Positions 1 through 10,551 of a stretch of DNA of 64,000 bases are shown in pieces. Location: the NCBI RefSeq assembly GCF_000688515.1, contig NZ_JHZK01000003.1, positions 1 through 64,000 of the forward strand, written 5' to 3'. The position numbers were made by a program, and so were the translations under genes. Numbering within the stretch: position 1 is the first letter of the stretch; every line of letters starts with the position of its first letter. The notes beneath the pieces are model-generated. The model made no database searches and was not told where the DNA came from. It saw nothing but the letters and a program-made list of their open reading frames with translations. This stretch comes from Afifella pfennigii DSM 17143 (lineage in GTDB: Bacteria > Pseudomonadota > Alphaproteobacteria > Rhizobiales > Afifellaceae).

Positions 1-65
1 GCCTGATCGAGCCACCCCCAGAGCCGTCCAAGGACCCCAACCAAATGCTCCTGCAATGGGCGTGA
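1..65 (+). CDS. Possible 3' end of a gene cut by the window edge
   Basis: Frame 3 is open from the first base to a TGA at 63-65 and reads LIEPPPEPSKDPNQMLLQWA, a plausible hydrophilic protein C-terminus. Only about 20 residues are visible, so the family cannot be named. Frame 2 is also open to about position 216 but runs into the repeat DNA, so it is less convincing. The main reason to record it is that the intergenic repeat region begins directly after the stop. Confidence 0.3.
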   Translation, partial: LIEPPPEPSKDPNQMLLQWA

Positions 66-78
66 AATTAAACCGGAC

Positions 79-109
79 AGCCGTGGGCTTGACCCTGGCA
101 TCCATTCCG
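79..109 (+). repeat. Interspersed palindromic repeat, degenerate copy
   Basis: It shares the GGGCTTGACCC core and the following CATCCATTCCG flank with the better copies at 370-411 and 451-500. The stem is imperfect (GCC..GGG-CTTGA-CCC..GC). It is in plus orientation relative to the copy at 451-500. Confidence 0.5.
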
Positions 110-369
110 CTCCGCGCGCCAAGCGTGGGGGCGGCGGAGTGTGGCGCGCCTCCGCCCGCTCACGGTCCGGCTACGTCTGGCCCCTCCGCCCAGACGGGAG
201 AAGAGGGGCGTTTTTAGCGGCGCTGTGCGCGCGATTTGGCTCTGAGCGTGCTGAGGTTTCCCCCTCACCCGGCTGCCTCCGGCAGCCACCCTCTCCCTCG
301 GCGGGGAGAGGGTTCTGGCGCGTGTGGCGGGGTGCCTGCCATACGCGGCTCGATACCGCGGCTCGGGCG

Positions 370-411
370 CCCTGGCATGGATGGCCGGGTCAAGCCCGGC
401 CATAACGACAG
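370..411 (-). repeat. Interspersed palindromic repeat, GCCGGG stem type
   Basis: A perfect 9-bp stem: ATGGCCGGG (381-389) and CCCGGCCAT (395-403), with a 5-base loop that reads CTTGA on the minus strand. The flank TGTCGTT upstream of the stem and CATCCATG downstream match the other copies. It has the same length and loop as the copy at 451-500 but different stem bases that remain paired. Confidence 0.75.
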
Positions 412-450
412 CGTAAGGGGCAAAGGTGGCCCGATGAACAAGCGCCGGGC

Positions 451-500
451 TCTGAGACTGTCGTCATGCCAAGGCTTGACCTTGGCATCCATTCCGTTCC
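451..500 (+). repeat. Interspersed palindromic repeat, CCAAGG stem type
   Basis: A perfect 9-bp stem: ATGCCAAGG (466-474) and CCTTGGCAT (480-488) around loop CTTGA. The preceding CTGAGACTGTCGTC and following CCATTCCG are nearly identical to the reverse complement of 47721-47770, more than 47 kb away, giving about 50 bp of near identity. Confidence 0.8.
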
Positions 501-554
501 GCTCGCGGCAATCGGGCGCTTGATTGCAGCGCCGGCCCGCGCCTTACTGTCGGC

Positions 555-1061
555 ATGCTTGAGAATCCGATCCGCGAGGGCGAGGTGGCGCTCTCCTTCG
601 ATCCCGCCGAGACCGCCGACGATGCGCGTCTGGTCTTCATCGGCCGTGCCTTTACGCCCTGGCGGCCGGAGCGCGATTGCCCGCGCAATATGCGCCAGGT
701 GCGCGAGCGGCTCGCCGAGGCGCCCGAGCTTGCCTTTCAGCTTCAGATCGACGCGCCGTTTCGGCCGGGGCTGAAGGATATCGCGCCTGGCAAAGCCATC
801 TTCGTGTTGATGTGGATGAGCTCGGCGCGGCGCGACCTTATCATCCAGGCGCCGAAGCATCGCGAGACGCCGGCGGGGCTGTTTTCCCTGCGCTCGCCGG
901 TGCGCCCGAACCCGATCGGGCTATCCCTGGTGCGGGTGAAGGATATCGACCATGGCGCGGGCCGCATCGCCGTCGACGCGCTCGATTGTTTCGATGGCAC
1001 GCCGATCATCGACCTGAAGCCCTATATCGAGACGGTCGATCGGCTGGCCGAGGAGGCCTGA
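555..1061 (+). CDS. trmO: tRNA (N6-threonylcarbamoyladenosine37-N6)-methyltransferase, TrmO/TsaA family
   Basis: 168 residues, the usual size of the short alphaproteobacterial TrmO/TsaA (UPF0066) proteins. Characterised family members use S-adenosylmethionine to methylate t6A37 of ANN-decoding tRNAs. Recognisable blocks are FIGRAFTPW near the N-terminus, the family core HRETPAGLFSLRSPVRPNPIG (spanning about residues 101-121) and the later LDCFDGTPIIDLKPY block. The first ATG at 555 gives a full-length protein, although no strong ribosome binding site precedes it. It stands alone, with repeats upstream and a cold-shock gene downstream. Family assignment is firm; the exact tRNA substrate is inferred from E. 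coli TrmO. Confidence 0.88.
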   Translation: MLENPIREGEVALSFDPAETADDARLVFIGRAFTPWRPERDCPRNMRQVRERLAEAPELAFQLQIDAPFRPGLKDIAPGKAIFVLMWMSSARRDLIIQAPKHRETPAGLFSLRSPVRPNPIGLSLVRVKDIDHGAGRIAVDALDCFDGTPIIDLKPYIETVDRLAEEA

Positions 1062-1109
1062 GCGAGGCCGCCGCGACGGGACGCGCCTGCCGGCTTTTCC
1101 GGCGCCGTC

Positions 1110-1138
1110 TTGAAAGCGCCCGCTTTCAGCGCCATATG
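1110..1138 (+). promoter_or_regulatory. Candidate sigma-70-type promoter for the cold-shock gene
   Basis: TTGAAA at 1110-1115 and CATATG at 1133-1138 are separated by 17 bp. A start just downstream would give a leader of about 140 nt, and long 5' leaders are typical of cspA-type genes. The -35 box is good; the -10 box matches only partly. Confidence 0.4.
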
Positions 1139-1286
1139 CGTGTCATCAAACGGTGACCGAACGGTCGCCCGCGCCCAATAGTCTGGCTTGAGCCGGGCGG
1201 CGCGACACCCCAAGCAATCAACCATCGCCAGCCGCCGCCGACGCGAGGAACGCGTGGCGCGGAAGCGATTCGACAAGGAAACGAAA

Positions 1287-1490
1287 ATGCATACCGGAAA
1301 CGTTGTCTGGTTCGATCCACGCCGAGGCTATGGCTTCATCCGCCCCGACGAGGGCGCGGACGTCTTCGTCCATCGCTCCGCCCTGGAGCAGGCCGGGCTT
1401 GCCACCTTGCGGCCCGACCAGATCGTCTTCTTCGACATCGAGATGCGCGGCGAGCAGCAGACCGCGACGGATCTGACGGCTCTCAACTAA
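1287..1490 (+). CDS. Cold-shock-domain protein, CspA family
   Basis: 67 residues forming a single cold-shock (OB-fold) domain that binds single-stranded RNA or DNA. It acts as an RNA chaperone or antiterminator in characterised relatives. The RNA-binding motifs are visible as YGFIR (RNP1, here GYGFIRP) and VFVHRSAL (RNP2). The N-terminal TGNVVWFDPRRGYGFI block is typical except for a Pro-Arg-Arg where many family members have N-x-x-K. The ATG at 1287 is chosen because AAGGAAACG lies just upstream and the domain begins there; in-frame sequence further upstream is not conserved-looking. A long leader and a strong terminator bracket it as a single-gene unit. Confidence 0.9.
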   Translation: MHTGNVVWFDPRRGYGFIRPDEGADVFVHRSALEQAGLATLRPDQIVFFDIEMRGEQQTATDLTALN

Positions 1491-1541
1491 GAGGAGCGCC
1501 GCGGAAGGCTGCCGGCCAAGACGGCGGCCTTGCCCTTTCTC

Positions 1542-1584
1542 AAGGCCGGCCCGGGGCGCGGAAGCGACAACGGGCCGGCTTTTT
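1542..1584 (+). terminator. Factor-independent terminator after the cold-shock gene
   Basis: GCCGGCCC (1545-1552) pairs with GGGCCGGC (1572-1579), followed immediately by TTTTT (1580-1584). Flanking A and T bases can extend the stem by two or three pairs. Confidence 0.75.
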
Positions 1585-1675
1585 CGTATGCGGCGACGTG
1601 CTATGGCTTGGCGATACGAGGCGCGGAGGTGGCCTTGGCCGGCCGCCAGCGGTCTCGCAAGCTGAGGAGGCATCG

Positions 1676-2236
1676 TTGCGCTATCAGGCAGCAGGCCTTG
1701 CCGTCATCGCCTTGATGGCCGTCACCGGCGTGGCGGAGGCCCAATCGGCGGAGGAGACCGTCGCCTTCATGGTCTCGGGCGTGCGCCCGGGCGGGGAGGA
1801 AAAGCGGGTGGTCGATGCCGATGGCGGTGTCAGGACGGTGACGCCGCTTGCCGGCGAAGGCGTCTGGAGCCTGGAATACGAGCGCTCCTTCGCGGGCGGC
1901 GAGGCCTATCGGCTGAAGCTCAAGCACGAATTGAGAAAGGTCGATGCCTGTCGCTACGACGTCAAGATCACCGGCGACAATGCGGCGGTGATGATGCGCT
2001 ACGACTTCTCGCGGGCAAGGGGCATGGTTGTCCTGGAGCGCGACGCGCGCGCGCCAGAGGCGACGACGCCGGTCGATTATCTCGGCGCCAAGGTGGAGCG
2101 GTGCGAGCCGCCCAGAAAGCCTCCCTGCCAGGAGGTGGAGGGCAACCGCTTCGGCTATATCCCGGCGAGCGAGGCGGAGCTGCGCGACGCCTATGCGCAT
2201 TTCCAGGCGACCTACTGCCCGCAAAGCGCCTTCTGA
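1676..2236 (+). CDS. Exported protein of unknown function
   Basis: The proposed start is TTG at 1676 because GAGGAGG (1664-1670) sits five bases upstream. It also places a signal peptide exactly at the N-terminus: MRYQAAGLAVIALMAVTGVAEA, with cleavage likely after AEA. The 186-residue product is therefore probably periplasmic. After the signal come a mixed charged/beta-like region and four cysteines (CRYDV, ERCEPP, KPPCQEV and TYCPQ near the end), which could form two disulfides. I do not recognise a family. An earlier in-frame start at 1598 would add 26 residues and bury the signal peptide. The nearest neighbours are unrelated, and a repeat doublet follows its stop. Confidence 0.65.
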   Translation: MRYQAAGLAVIALMAVTGVAEAQSAEETVAFMVSGVRPGGEEKRVVDADGGVRTVTPLAGEGVWSLEYERSFAGGEAYRLKLKHELRKVDACRYDVKITGDNAAVMMRYDFSRARGMVVLERDARAPEATTPVDYLGAKVERCEPPRKPPCQEVEGNRFGYIPASEAELRDAYAHFQATYCPQSAF

Positions 2237-2271
2237 GGCCACGCACGAAAAACAAGCCGCCGCGGGCGCGC

Positions 2272-2312
2272 AGGCATGGACAGCCGTGGGTCGGGCTCGG
2301 CCATGACGACAA
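2272..2312 (-). repeat. Interspersed palindromic repeat, degenerate copy
   Basis: Read on the minus strand it starts TTGTCGTCATGGCCG and ends CGGCTGTCCATGCC. This matches the flanks of the copies at 370-411 and 47670-47706 with a weakened stem. It forms an oppositely oriented pair with the copy at 2331-2380. Confidence 0.55.
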
Positions 2313-2330
2313 TTGACGTTGAGCAGTGTG

Positions 2331-2380
2331 CGCGCTTGTCGTCATGCCAAGGCCCCGCCTTCGCATCCATGCCGCTGCGC
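2331..2380 (+). repeat. Interspersed palindromic repeat, degenerate CCAAGG type
   Basis: TTGTCGTCATGCCAAGGC is shared with the copy at 451-500, followed by GCATCCATGCCG. The stem is reduced to AAGGC/GCCTT around CCC. Together with 2272-2312 it fills the space between the exported protein and the convergent PPOX gene. Confidence 0.6.
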
Positions 2381-2472
2381 TCGCGAAACGTGAGGGCGTG
2401 GGGTCCGTTTCCGGCATTTTCCGGCAAGAGAGGCGGCGAGCGCCTTCAGGCCGGCCGCCGCAGCCCGTCGTT

Positions 2473-3069
2473 TCAATAGAGCGCCTTGCGATCCTTCTCT
2501 TCGACCGCGGCCTGCTCCAGGGAATCGACGGGAACGCCGCTGTGGTCTCGGACGATCTCGTTGAGCGAGGCGACCGGGCGAGCCCGCGGCCAGGTTTCCG
2601 GCCTCCACAGGCCGGCGCGCATGGGGGCCTTGCCGCAATGCAGGAAAACCTCCTCCGCGGTGATGCGCAGGACGGTCTTCGGGCTTCGTCCGCGCACCTG
2701 GAACCGGGCGCACAGGGCCGGGTCATCGGAGATCTCGGCAGTTCCGTTGACACGCAGCGTCTCGCCGACGGTGGGGATGATGAAGACCAGCGCCACCTTC
2801 GGGTGACGCAGGATGTTCATCAATCCGTCGACGCGGTTGTTGCCGGGCCGGTCGGGCACCAGCAACGTGCTTTCCGACTCAACGGCGACGAAGCCTGCCG
2901 GATCACCCTTGGGCGAAACGTCGAGGTTCTCGCCGTCCGATGTGGCGAGCACCAGGAAGGTCGCGTTCTCGATGAACCGCCGGCAATGCTTGTCGAATTT
3001 CGACGTGACCTTCGCGGCTGCGCGCGGTGAGGGTTCGCCATAAAGCTCGCGCAGTCTCTTCGGCGTCAT
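2473..3069 (-). CDS. Pyridoxamine 5'-phosphate oxidase-like FMN-binding split-barrel protein
   Basis: 198 residues. The PPOX/split-barrel signature is clear: F..NATFLVLATSDGENLDVSPKGDPAGFV near residues 32-60, then LLVPDRPGNNRVDGLMNILRHPKVALVFIIP. This subfamily usually binds FMN or a deazaflavin and reduces or oxidises small molecules, but it is not the PdxH enzyme of vitamin B6 synthesis: it is shorter and lacks the PdxH C-terminal block. The substrate cannot be told from sequence. The ATG at 3069 gives a full-length product. It lies 47 bp downstream of the cytochrome c gene on the same strand, so the two may be cotranscribed. Confidence 0.8.
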   Translation of the reverse strand: MTPKRLRELYGEPSPRAAAKVTSKFDKHCRRFIENATFLVLATSDGENLDVSPKGDPAGFVAVESESTLLVPDRPGNNRVDGLMNILRHPKVALVFIIPTVGETLRVNGTAEISDDPALCARFQVRGRSPKTVLRITAEEVFLHCGKAPMRAGLWRPETWPRARPVASLNEIVRDHSGVPVDSLEQAAVEEKDRKALY

Positions 3070-3116
3070 CGGCGTGCTCGTTACCTCTCAGCTTCCTTGG
3101 GCCGGCGGATTTTCCA

Positions 3117-3440
3117 TCAGCTGCCGCCCTTTTCCGCAAGGCTCGCGATATAGGCGGTGAGATCGCGGATCTCCTGCCGCGTCAGGCTCATATCCGGCAT
3201 CAAGGGATGCGGGTCGGCGAGGAAGGCGGCGAGCGCGCCCATGCCGTCGTCGGCGTATTTCTCCGCCATCGCGGCAAAGCTCGCGGCGGCGGCGCTGGCG
3301 CTCGTCTGATCCTCGGCGACGACATGGCATTCGGCGCACCATTGGCGGGCGATGCGCTCGCCCTCGTCGGGAAAGGCCGCGGCCAGGGCGGGGACGGTCA
3401 GAAGGGCGAGACAGGCGGCGGCGAATAGGGTGCGCGACAT
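3117..3440 (-). CDS. Small periplasmic c-type cytochrome
   Basis: 107 residues. The start at 3440 gives a clean signal peptide (MSRTLFAAACLALLTVPALA). The mature part carries one haem-attachment motif CAECH and, near the C-terminus, PLMPDMSLT, whose methionine is the likely sixth haem ligand. These are hallmarks of a monohaem class I cytochrome c exported by Sec and matured in the periplasm. An upstream in-frame start at 3503 would put 21 residues before the signal and is unlikely. The electron partners are unknown; the neighbouring PPOX flavoprotein has no visible export signal, so a direct link is not implied. Confidence 0.85.
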   Translation of the reverse strand: MSRTLFAAACLALLTVPALAAAFPDEGERIARQWCAECHVVAEDQTSASAAAASFAAMAEKYADDGMGALAAFLADPHPLMPDMSLTRQEIRDLTAYIASLAEKGGS

Positions 3441-3521
3441 GAAATCTCCAGCGGTTTTGCCGGTGAGCTTAGCGGATCGCGGCGGGTAGGGGGAGGCCGG
3501 CAAGCGAGCGAAAGATCACAT

Positions 3522-3722
3522 CTAGCGGTTGAGTAACCAGAGGATCAGCGACAGGACGATGCTGACGACGACCATGGTGGTGATCGGAAAGACGAAGGTG
3601 AAGTTCTCGCGCTCCACCCAGATATCGCCCGGCAGGCGGAAAAGGCCGAGACGCGCAAGAAGCGGCCAGAGGAGCCCGGCCGCCAGGAAGACAAGCCCAA
3701 TGACGATGAGCGTGCGCGCCAT
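3522..3722 (-). CDS. DUF2905 small membrane protein
   Basis: 66 residues with two predicted membrane helices (about residues 4-24 and 43-63). They flank the conserved loop FRLPGDIWVERENFTFVFPITT, a good match to the DUF2905 family. No function is established for the family. The ATG at 3722 starts the conserved region; an in-frame ATG eight codons earlier adds only MPHPHSAA. The gene lies 48 bp downstream of the oxoprolinase gene on the same strand and could be the last gene of that transcript, though functional linkage is not shown. Confidence 0.8.
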   Translation of the reverse strand: MARTLIVIGLVFLAAGLLWPLLARLGLFRLPGDIWVERENFTFVFPITTMVVVSIVLSLILWLLNR

Positions 3723-3770
3723 GGCAGCAGAATGAGGATGAGGCAAGGCGCGCGCAAGGGTGGGGCGGGT

Positions 3771-7454
<3,684 letters not shown>

Positions 7455-7512
7455 GATCGCCCCTCCTGCGGCCGAGAAGAAGCGGATTGGAAAGCACGAG
7501 GTCGATAAAACG

Positions 7513-7527
7513 TCAACATAACGTTGA
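7513..7527. promoter_or_regulatory. Candidate operator between oxoprolinase and TRAP operon
   Basis: An inverted repeat TCAAC-ATAAC-GTTGA in the 201-bp divergent intergenic region, within an AT-rich patch that stands out from its GC-rich surroundings (GATAAAACG on the left, TTGATAAATC on the right). The MarR-like regulator at the end of the TRAP operon is the natural candidate to bind it; that is inference. Confidence 0.4.
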
Positions 7528-7655
7528 TAAATCCTCGCCAAAAGATGACGATTGCCGCAGCCGCAGCCCGTTTTCGCGCGGCGCGAGCCTCGTGGAAGGG
7601 GCGCAGGCGGGAACGGCCTTCGCCGAAGGGCCGCATAACGAAAGGGAGAGCGTCA

Positions 7656-8627
7656 ATGCTGAGAGAGTTCGTCGGTGCCGCCATCGCTGCCACCTTCCTT
7701 GCCGGCACGGCCACGGCCCAGACCGGCTGGGACATGCCCACGCCCTATGGCGACACGAATTTCCATACCCAGAATATCGCCGAATTCGCCGAGGATGTGA
7801 AAGAGGCGACGGATGGCGGTCTCGTCATCACTATCCATTCCGCCGGCTCGCTGTTCAAGCATCCGGAAATCAAGGATTCGGTGCGCAAGGGCCTGGTGCC
7901 GATCGGCGAGGTGCTGGTCTCGCGCCTTTCCAACGAGAACGCCATTTTCGGCATCGATTCCGTGCCCTTCGTCGCGACCAGCTACGACGACGCCAAGAAG
8001 CTCTACGACGCTTCCAAGGCGGAGCTGGAGAAGGTCCTGGACGAGCAGGGGCTGAAGCTCCTCTTCGCCGTGCCCTGGCCGCCGCAGGGACTCTACACGA
8101 CCAAGGAGATCAACACCGTCGACGATCTGAAGGGCCTCAAGATGCGCGCCTACAACGCGGCGACGGAGCGGCTGGCGCAGCTCGCCGGCGCCGTGCCGAC
8201 GCAGGTGGAGGTGCCGGACCTGCCGACGGCCTTTTCCACCGGCCGGGTGGAGGCGATGATCACCTCGCCCTCCACCGGCGCCAATTCCAAGGCCTGGGAT
8301 TACGTCAACGTCTATACCGATACGCAGGCCTGGCTGCCGAAGAACATGGTGATCGTCAACAAGGCCGCCTTCGAGGGCCTGCCGGCGGAGCAGCAGGAGG
8401 CGATCATGGAGGCCGCCGCGCAGGCGGAGACGCGCGGCTGGGAGGCCTCGCGCGAGGAGACAGAGGCGCAGACGCAGACGCTCGCCGAAAACGGCATGAC
8501 CGTCACCGATCCTTCCGAGGAGCTGATGAGCGGACTGAAGGAGATCGGCGCCACCATGGCCGATGAATGGTCGCAGGAAGCGGGCGAGAGCGGCACGGCG
8601 GTGCTGGAAAGTTTCAGAAGCATGTAG
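7656..8627 (+). CDS. TRAP transporter solute-binding protein, DctP family
   Basis: 323 residues with a signal peptide (LREFVGAAIAATFLAGTATAQ) followed by the DctP fold. It has the ...DGGLVITIHSAGSLFKHPEI opening and the LKGLKMRAYNAATERL segment, whose arginine normally clamps the substrate carboxylate. The PDLPTAFSTGRVEAMITSP block is also standard. It captures an organic acid in the periplasm and hands it to the DctQM membrane unit. ATG 7656 has AAAGGGAGAG five to six bases upstream; a longer frame start at 7524 lacks a signal. It is the first gene of dctP-dctQ-dctM-marR and divergent from the oxoprolinase, so a lactam or its acid is a reasonable guess at substrate. Specificity cannot be read from sequence. 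Confidence 0.9.
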   Translation: MLREFVGAAIAATFLAGTATAQTGWDMPTPYGDTNFHTQNIAEFAEDVKEATDGGLVITIHSAGSLFKHPEIKDSVRKGLVPIGEVLVSRLSNENAIFGIDSVPFVATSYDDAKKLYDASKAELEKVLDEQGLKLLFAVPWPPQGLYTTKEINTVDDLKGLKMRAYNAATERLAQLAGAVPTQVEVPDLPTAFSTGRVEAMITSPSTGANSKAWDYVNVYTDTQAWLPKNMVIVNKAAFEGLPAEQQEAIMEAAAQAETRGWEASREETEAQTQTLAENGMTVTDPSEELMSGLKEIGATMADEWSQEAGESGTAVLESFRSM

Positions 8628-8635
8628 TTCTTCCG

Positions 8636-8659
8636 GCAGGCCGGCGGTCGCCGGCCTGC
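8636..8659 (+). promoter_or_regulatory. Stem-loop between dctP and dctQ
   Basis: GCAGGCCGGCG (8636-8646) and CGCCGGCCTGC (8649-8659) form an 11-bp inverted repeat (in practice a 10-bp stem with a 4-base loop) directly after the dctP stop. There is no T tract. Such hairpins after binding-protein genes commonly stabilise the upstream message so that the binding protein exceeds the permease; that role here is inferred. Confidence 0.6.
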
Positions 8660-8684
8660 GCCTCACCCTCGATCGGAGACAAAG

Positions 8685-9245
8685 GTGCGCAGGGCGCTCG
8701 ATACGCTCTATGCGGCTTCCGGCGTCGCGGCCGCAGCCGCGATCGTGGCCATCGCCGCGCTCGTCTTCTTGCAGGTGCTGGGTCGGCTCGCCGATCTCGT
8801 CCTGAAGCTGCTCGGGTTCCCGATCTACGGCTTTCTCGTGCCCTCGCTGGCGGAAATCGCCGGCTTCCTGCTCGTGGCCGCCTCCTTCCTGGCGCTCGCC
8901 TCCACCTTCCGGCACGGCACGCATATCCGCGTCAGCCTGCTGGTGCACAGCGTTCCGCCGCGCGCTGAGCGCATGCTCAATATCGTGGCCCTGGCGAGCG
9001 CGGCGGCGCTGACCGGCCTTCTTGCCTGGTACGCCGTCGCGCTGACGCTGGAATCGAAGCGCTTCGGCGAGGTCTCCTTCGGCATCGTGCCGATCCAGCT
9101 CTGGATTCCACAGACGGCGATGGCGGCCGGCCTCGTCATCTTGACGATCGCGCTTCTCGACGACCTTGTCCGGGTATTGTCCGGTCATGAGCCGTTCTTC
9201 GCGGGCCATGAGGGCGAGGAGCTTGAGGAGGGGGGCGGCGAATGA
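8685..9245 (+). CDS. TRAP transporter small membrane subunit, DctQ family
   Basis: 186 residues with four hydrophobic segments (roughly residues 10-35, 50-75, 95-118 and 140-165), the layout of DctQ subunits. The subunit joins DctM to the binding protein in the inner membrane. GTG at 8685 is preceded by GGAG about seven bases upstream. The C-terminus is a short acidic tail (GHEGEELEEGGGE). The stop overlaps the dctM ATG by four bases, indicating translational coupling. The family diverges fast, and identification rests on topology plus position between dctP and dctM. Confidence 0.88.
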   Translation: MRRALDTLYAASGVAAAAAIVAIAALVFLQVLGRLADLVLKLLGFPIYGFLVPSLAEIAGFLLVAASFLALASTFRHGTHIRVSLLVHSVPPRAERMLNIVALASAAALTGLLAWYAVALTLESKRFGEVSFGIVPIQLWIPQTAMAAGLVILTIALLDDLVRVLSGHEPFFAGHEGEELEEGGGE

Positions 9246-10549
9246 GCGAGCTCGGCGCGGCCTCGGCCCTTTTGGCGCTCGGCCTGCTCTTCGCGCTCGG
9301 CCTCGGCATCTGGGTGGCGGTGGCGCTGCTCGGCGTGGCGCTTGTCGCCATCTTCGTGATGACCAACGTGCCGGCCGGAGCGGTGGCGGCGACGGCGGCC
9401 TGGGGCGCCTCCAATTCCTGGGATCTGACGGCGCTGCCGATGTTCATCTGGATGGGCGAGATTTTGTTCCGCACGCGCCTGTCGGAGGACATGTTCGCCG
9501 GCCTTGCCCCTTTCATGCGGCGCATTCCCGGACGGCTCCTGCACGTCAACATCCTCGGCTGCGGGATCTTCGCCGCCGTCTCCGGCTCCTCCGCCGCGAC
9601 GACGGCGACGGTGGGGCGGATGTCGCTGCCGGAACTGAGGGCGCGCGGCTACGACGAGCGCATGGCCATCGGCACGCTCGCCGGCTCCGGCACGCTGGGG
9701 CTCCTCATCCCGCCCTCCATCATCCTCATCGTCTACGGGGCGGCGACGGAGCAATCGATCGCGCGGCTGTTCATCGCCGGCGTGGTGCCGGGAGCGATGC
9801 TGGCGGCGCTTTTCATGGGCTATGTCATATTCTGGTCGCTCATCAAGCGCGGCCGCATGCCGGAGGCCGGGCCCTCCACCTCGCTGGCGGAGAAATACCG
9901 CGCCGCGCGGCGGCTCCTGCCGGTCGTCCTTCTCATCGTCGGCGTCATCGGCTCCATCTATGCCGGCCTTGCCTCGCCGACGGAGGCGGCGGCGATGGGC
10001 GTCGTCCTGTCGCTGCTTCTCTCCTTGGCGACCGGGACGCTGACGCGGCAGAGCTTCGCCGAGGCGCTGATGGGCGCCACGCGCACCTCCTGCATGATCG
10101 CCTTCATCCTGGTCGGGGCGGCGGTGTTGACGGTGGCGATGGGCTTCACCGGCATTCCGCGCCAGCTCGCCGCCGCCATTGGGGCGATGGAGCTGTCGCC
10201 GTTTTCGCTGCTTGCCGCGCTGACGCTGCTCTTCATCGTCCTCGGCTGCTTTCTGGACGGCATCTCGGTGGTGGTGCTGACGACCTCCGTCATCCTGCCG
10301 ATGGTGGAGCAGGCCGGCTTCGACCTCATCTGGTTCGGCATCTATCTGGTACTTGTCGTGGAAATGAGCCAGATCACCCCGCCGGTCGGTTTCAACCTCT
10401 TCGTCCTTCAGGGCATGACGGGGCACAACATCTTCAGGATCGCAATGATGGCCTTGCCCTTCTTCCTCATCATGGTGATCGGCGTCGCGCTGATCGCGCT
10501 CTTCCCCGAGCTGGCGCTGTGGCTGCCGCAGACGATGATGGCGCGCTAG
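9242..10549 (+). CDS. TRAP transporter large permease subunit, DctM family
   Basis: 435 residues, the standard DctM length, with about 12 membrane segments. Typical signatures are the FAAVSGSSAATTATVG segment near residues 111-126, GTLGLLIPPSIILIVYG and the C-terminal VVEMSQITPPVGFNLFVLQG. DctM is the Na+-coupled transport unit of tripartite ATP-independent periplasmic transporters. The ATG overlaps the dctQ stop by four bases and a MarR-family gene starts two bases after its stop, so all four genes are likely one transcript. Confidence 0.93.
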   Translation: MSELGAASALLALGLLFALGLGIWVAVALLGVALVAIFVMTNVPAGAVAATAAWGASNSWDLTALPMFIWMGEILFRTRLSEDMFAGLAPFMRRIPGRLLHVNILGCGIFAAVSGSSAATTATVGRMSLPELRARGYDERMAIGTLAGSGTLGLLIPPSIILIVYGAATEQSIARLFIAGVVPGAMLAALFMGYVIFWSLIKRGRMPEAGPSTSLAEKYRAARRLLPVVLLIVGVIGSIYAGLASPTEAAAMGVVLSLLLSLATGTLTRQSFAEALMGATRTSCMIAFILVGAAVLTVAMGFTGIPRQLAAAIGAMELSPFSLLAALTLLFIVLGCFLDGISVVVLTTSVILPMVEQAGFDLIWFGIYLVLVVEMSQITPPVGFNLFVLQGMTGHNIFRIAMMALPFFLIMVIGVALIALFPELALWLPQTMMAR

Positions 10550-10551
10550 CG

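Larger units (their letters stand above)
66..554. other. Gene-free stretch carrying three palindromic repeats
   Basis: About 490 bases without a convincing gene. Short open frames exist on both strands, but they run through repeat DNA and have arginine/proline-rich, unrelated translations. The stretch holds three copies (79-109, 370-411, 451-500) of the interspersed hairpin family described separately, in alternating orientation. No promoter for trmO stands out. Confidence 0.6.
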
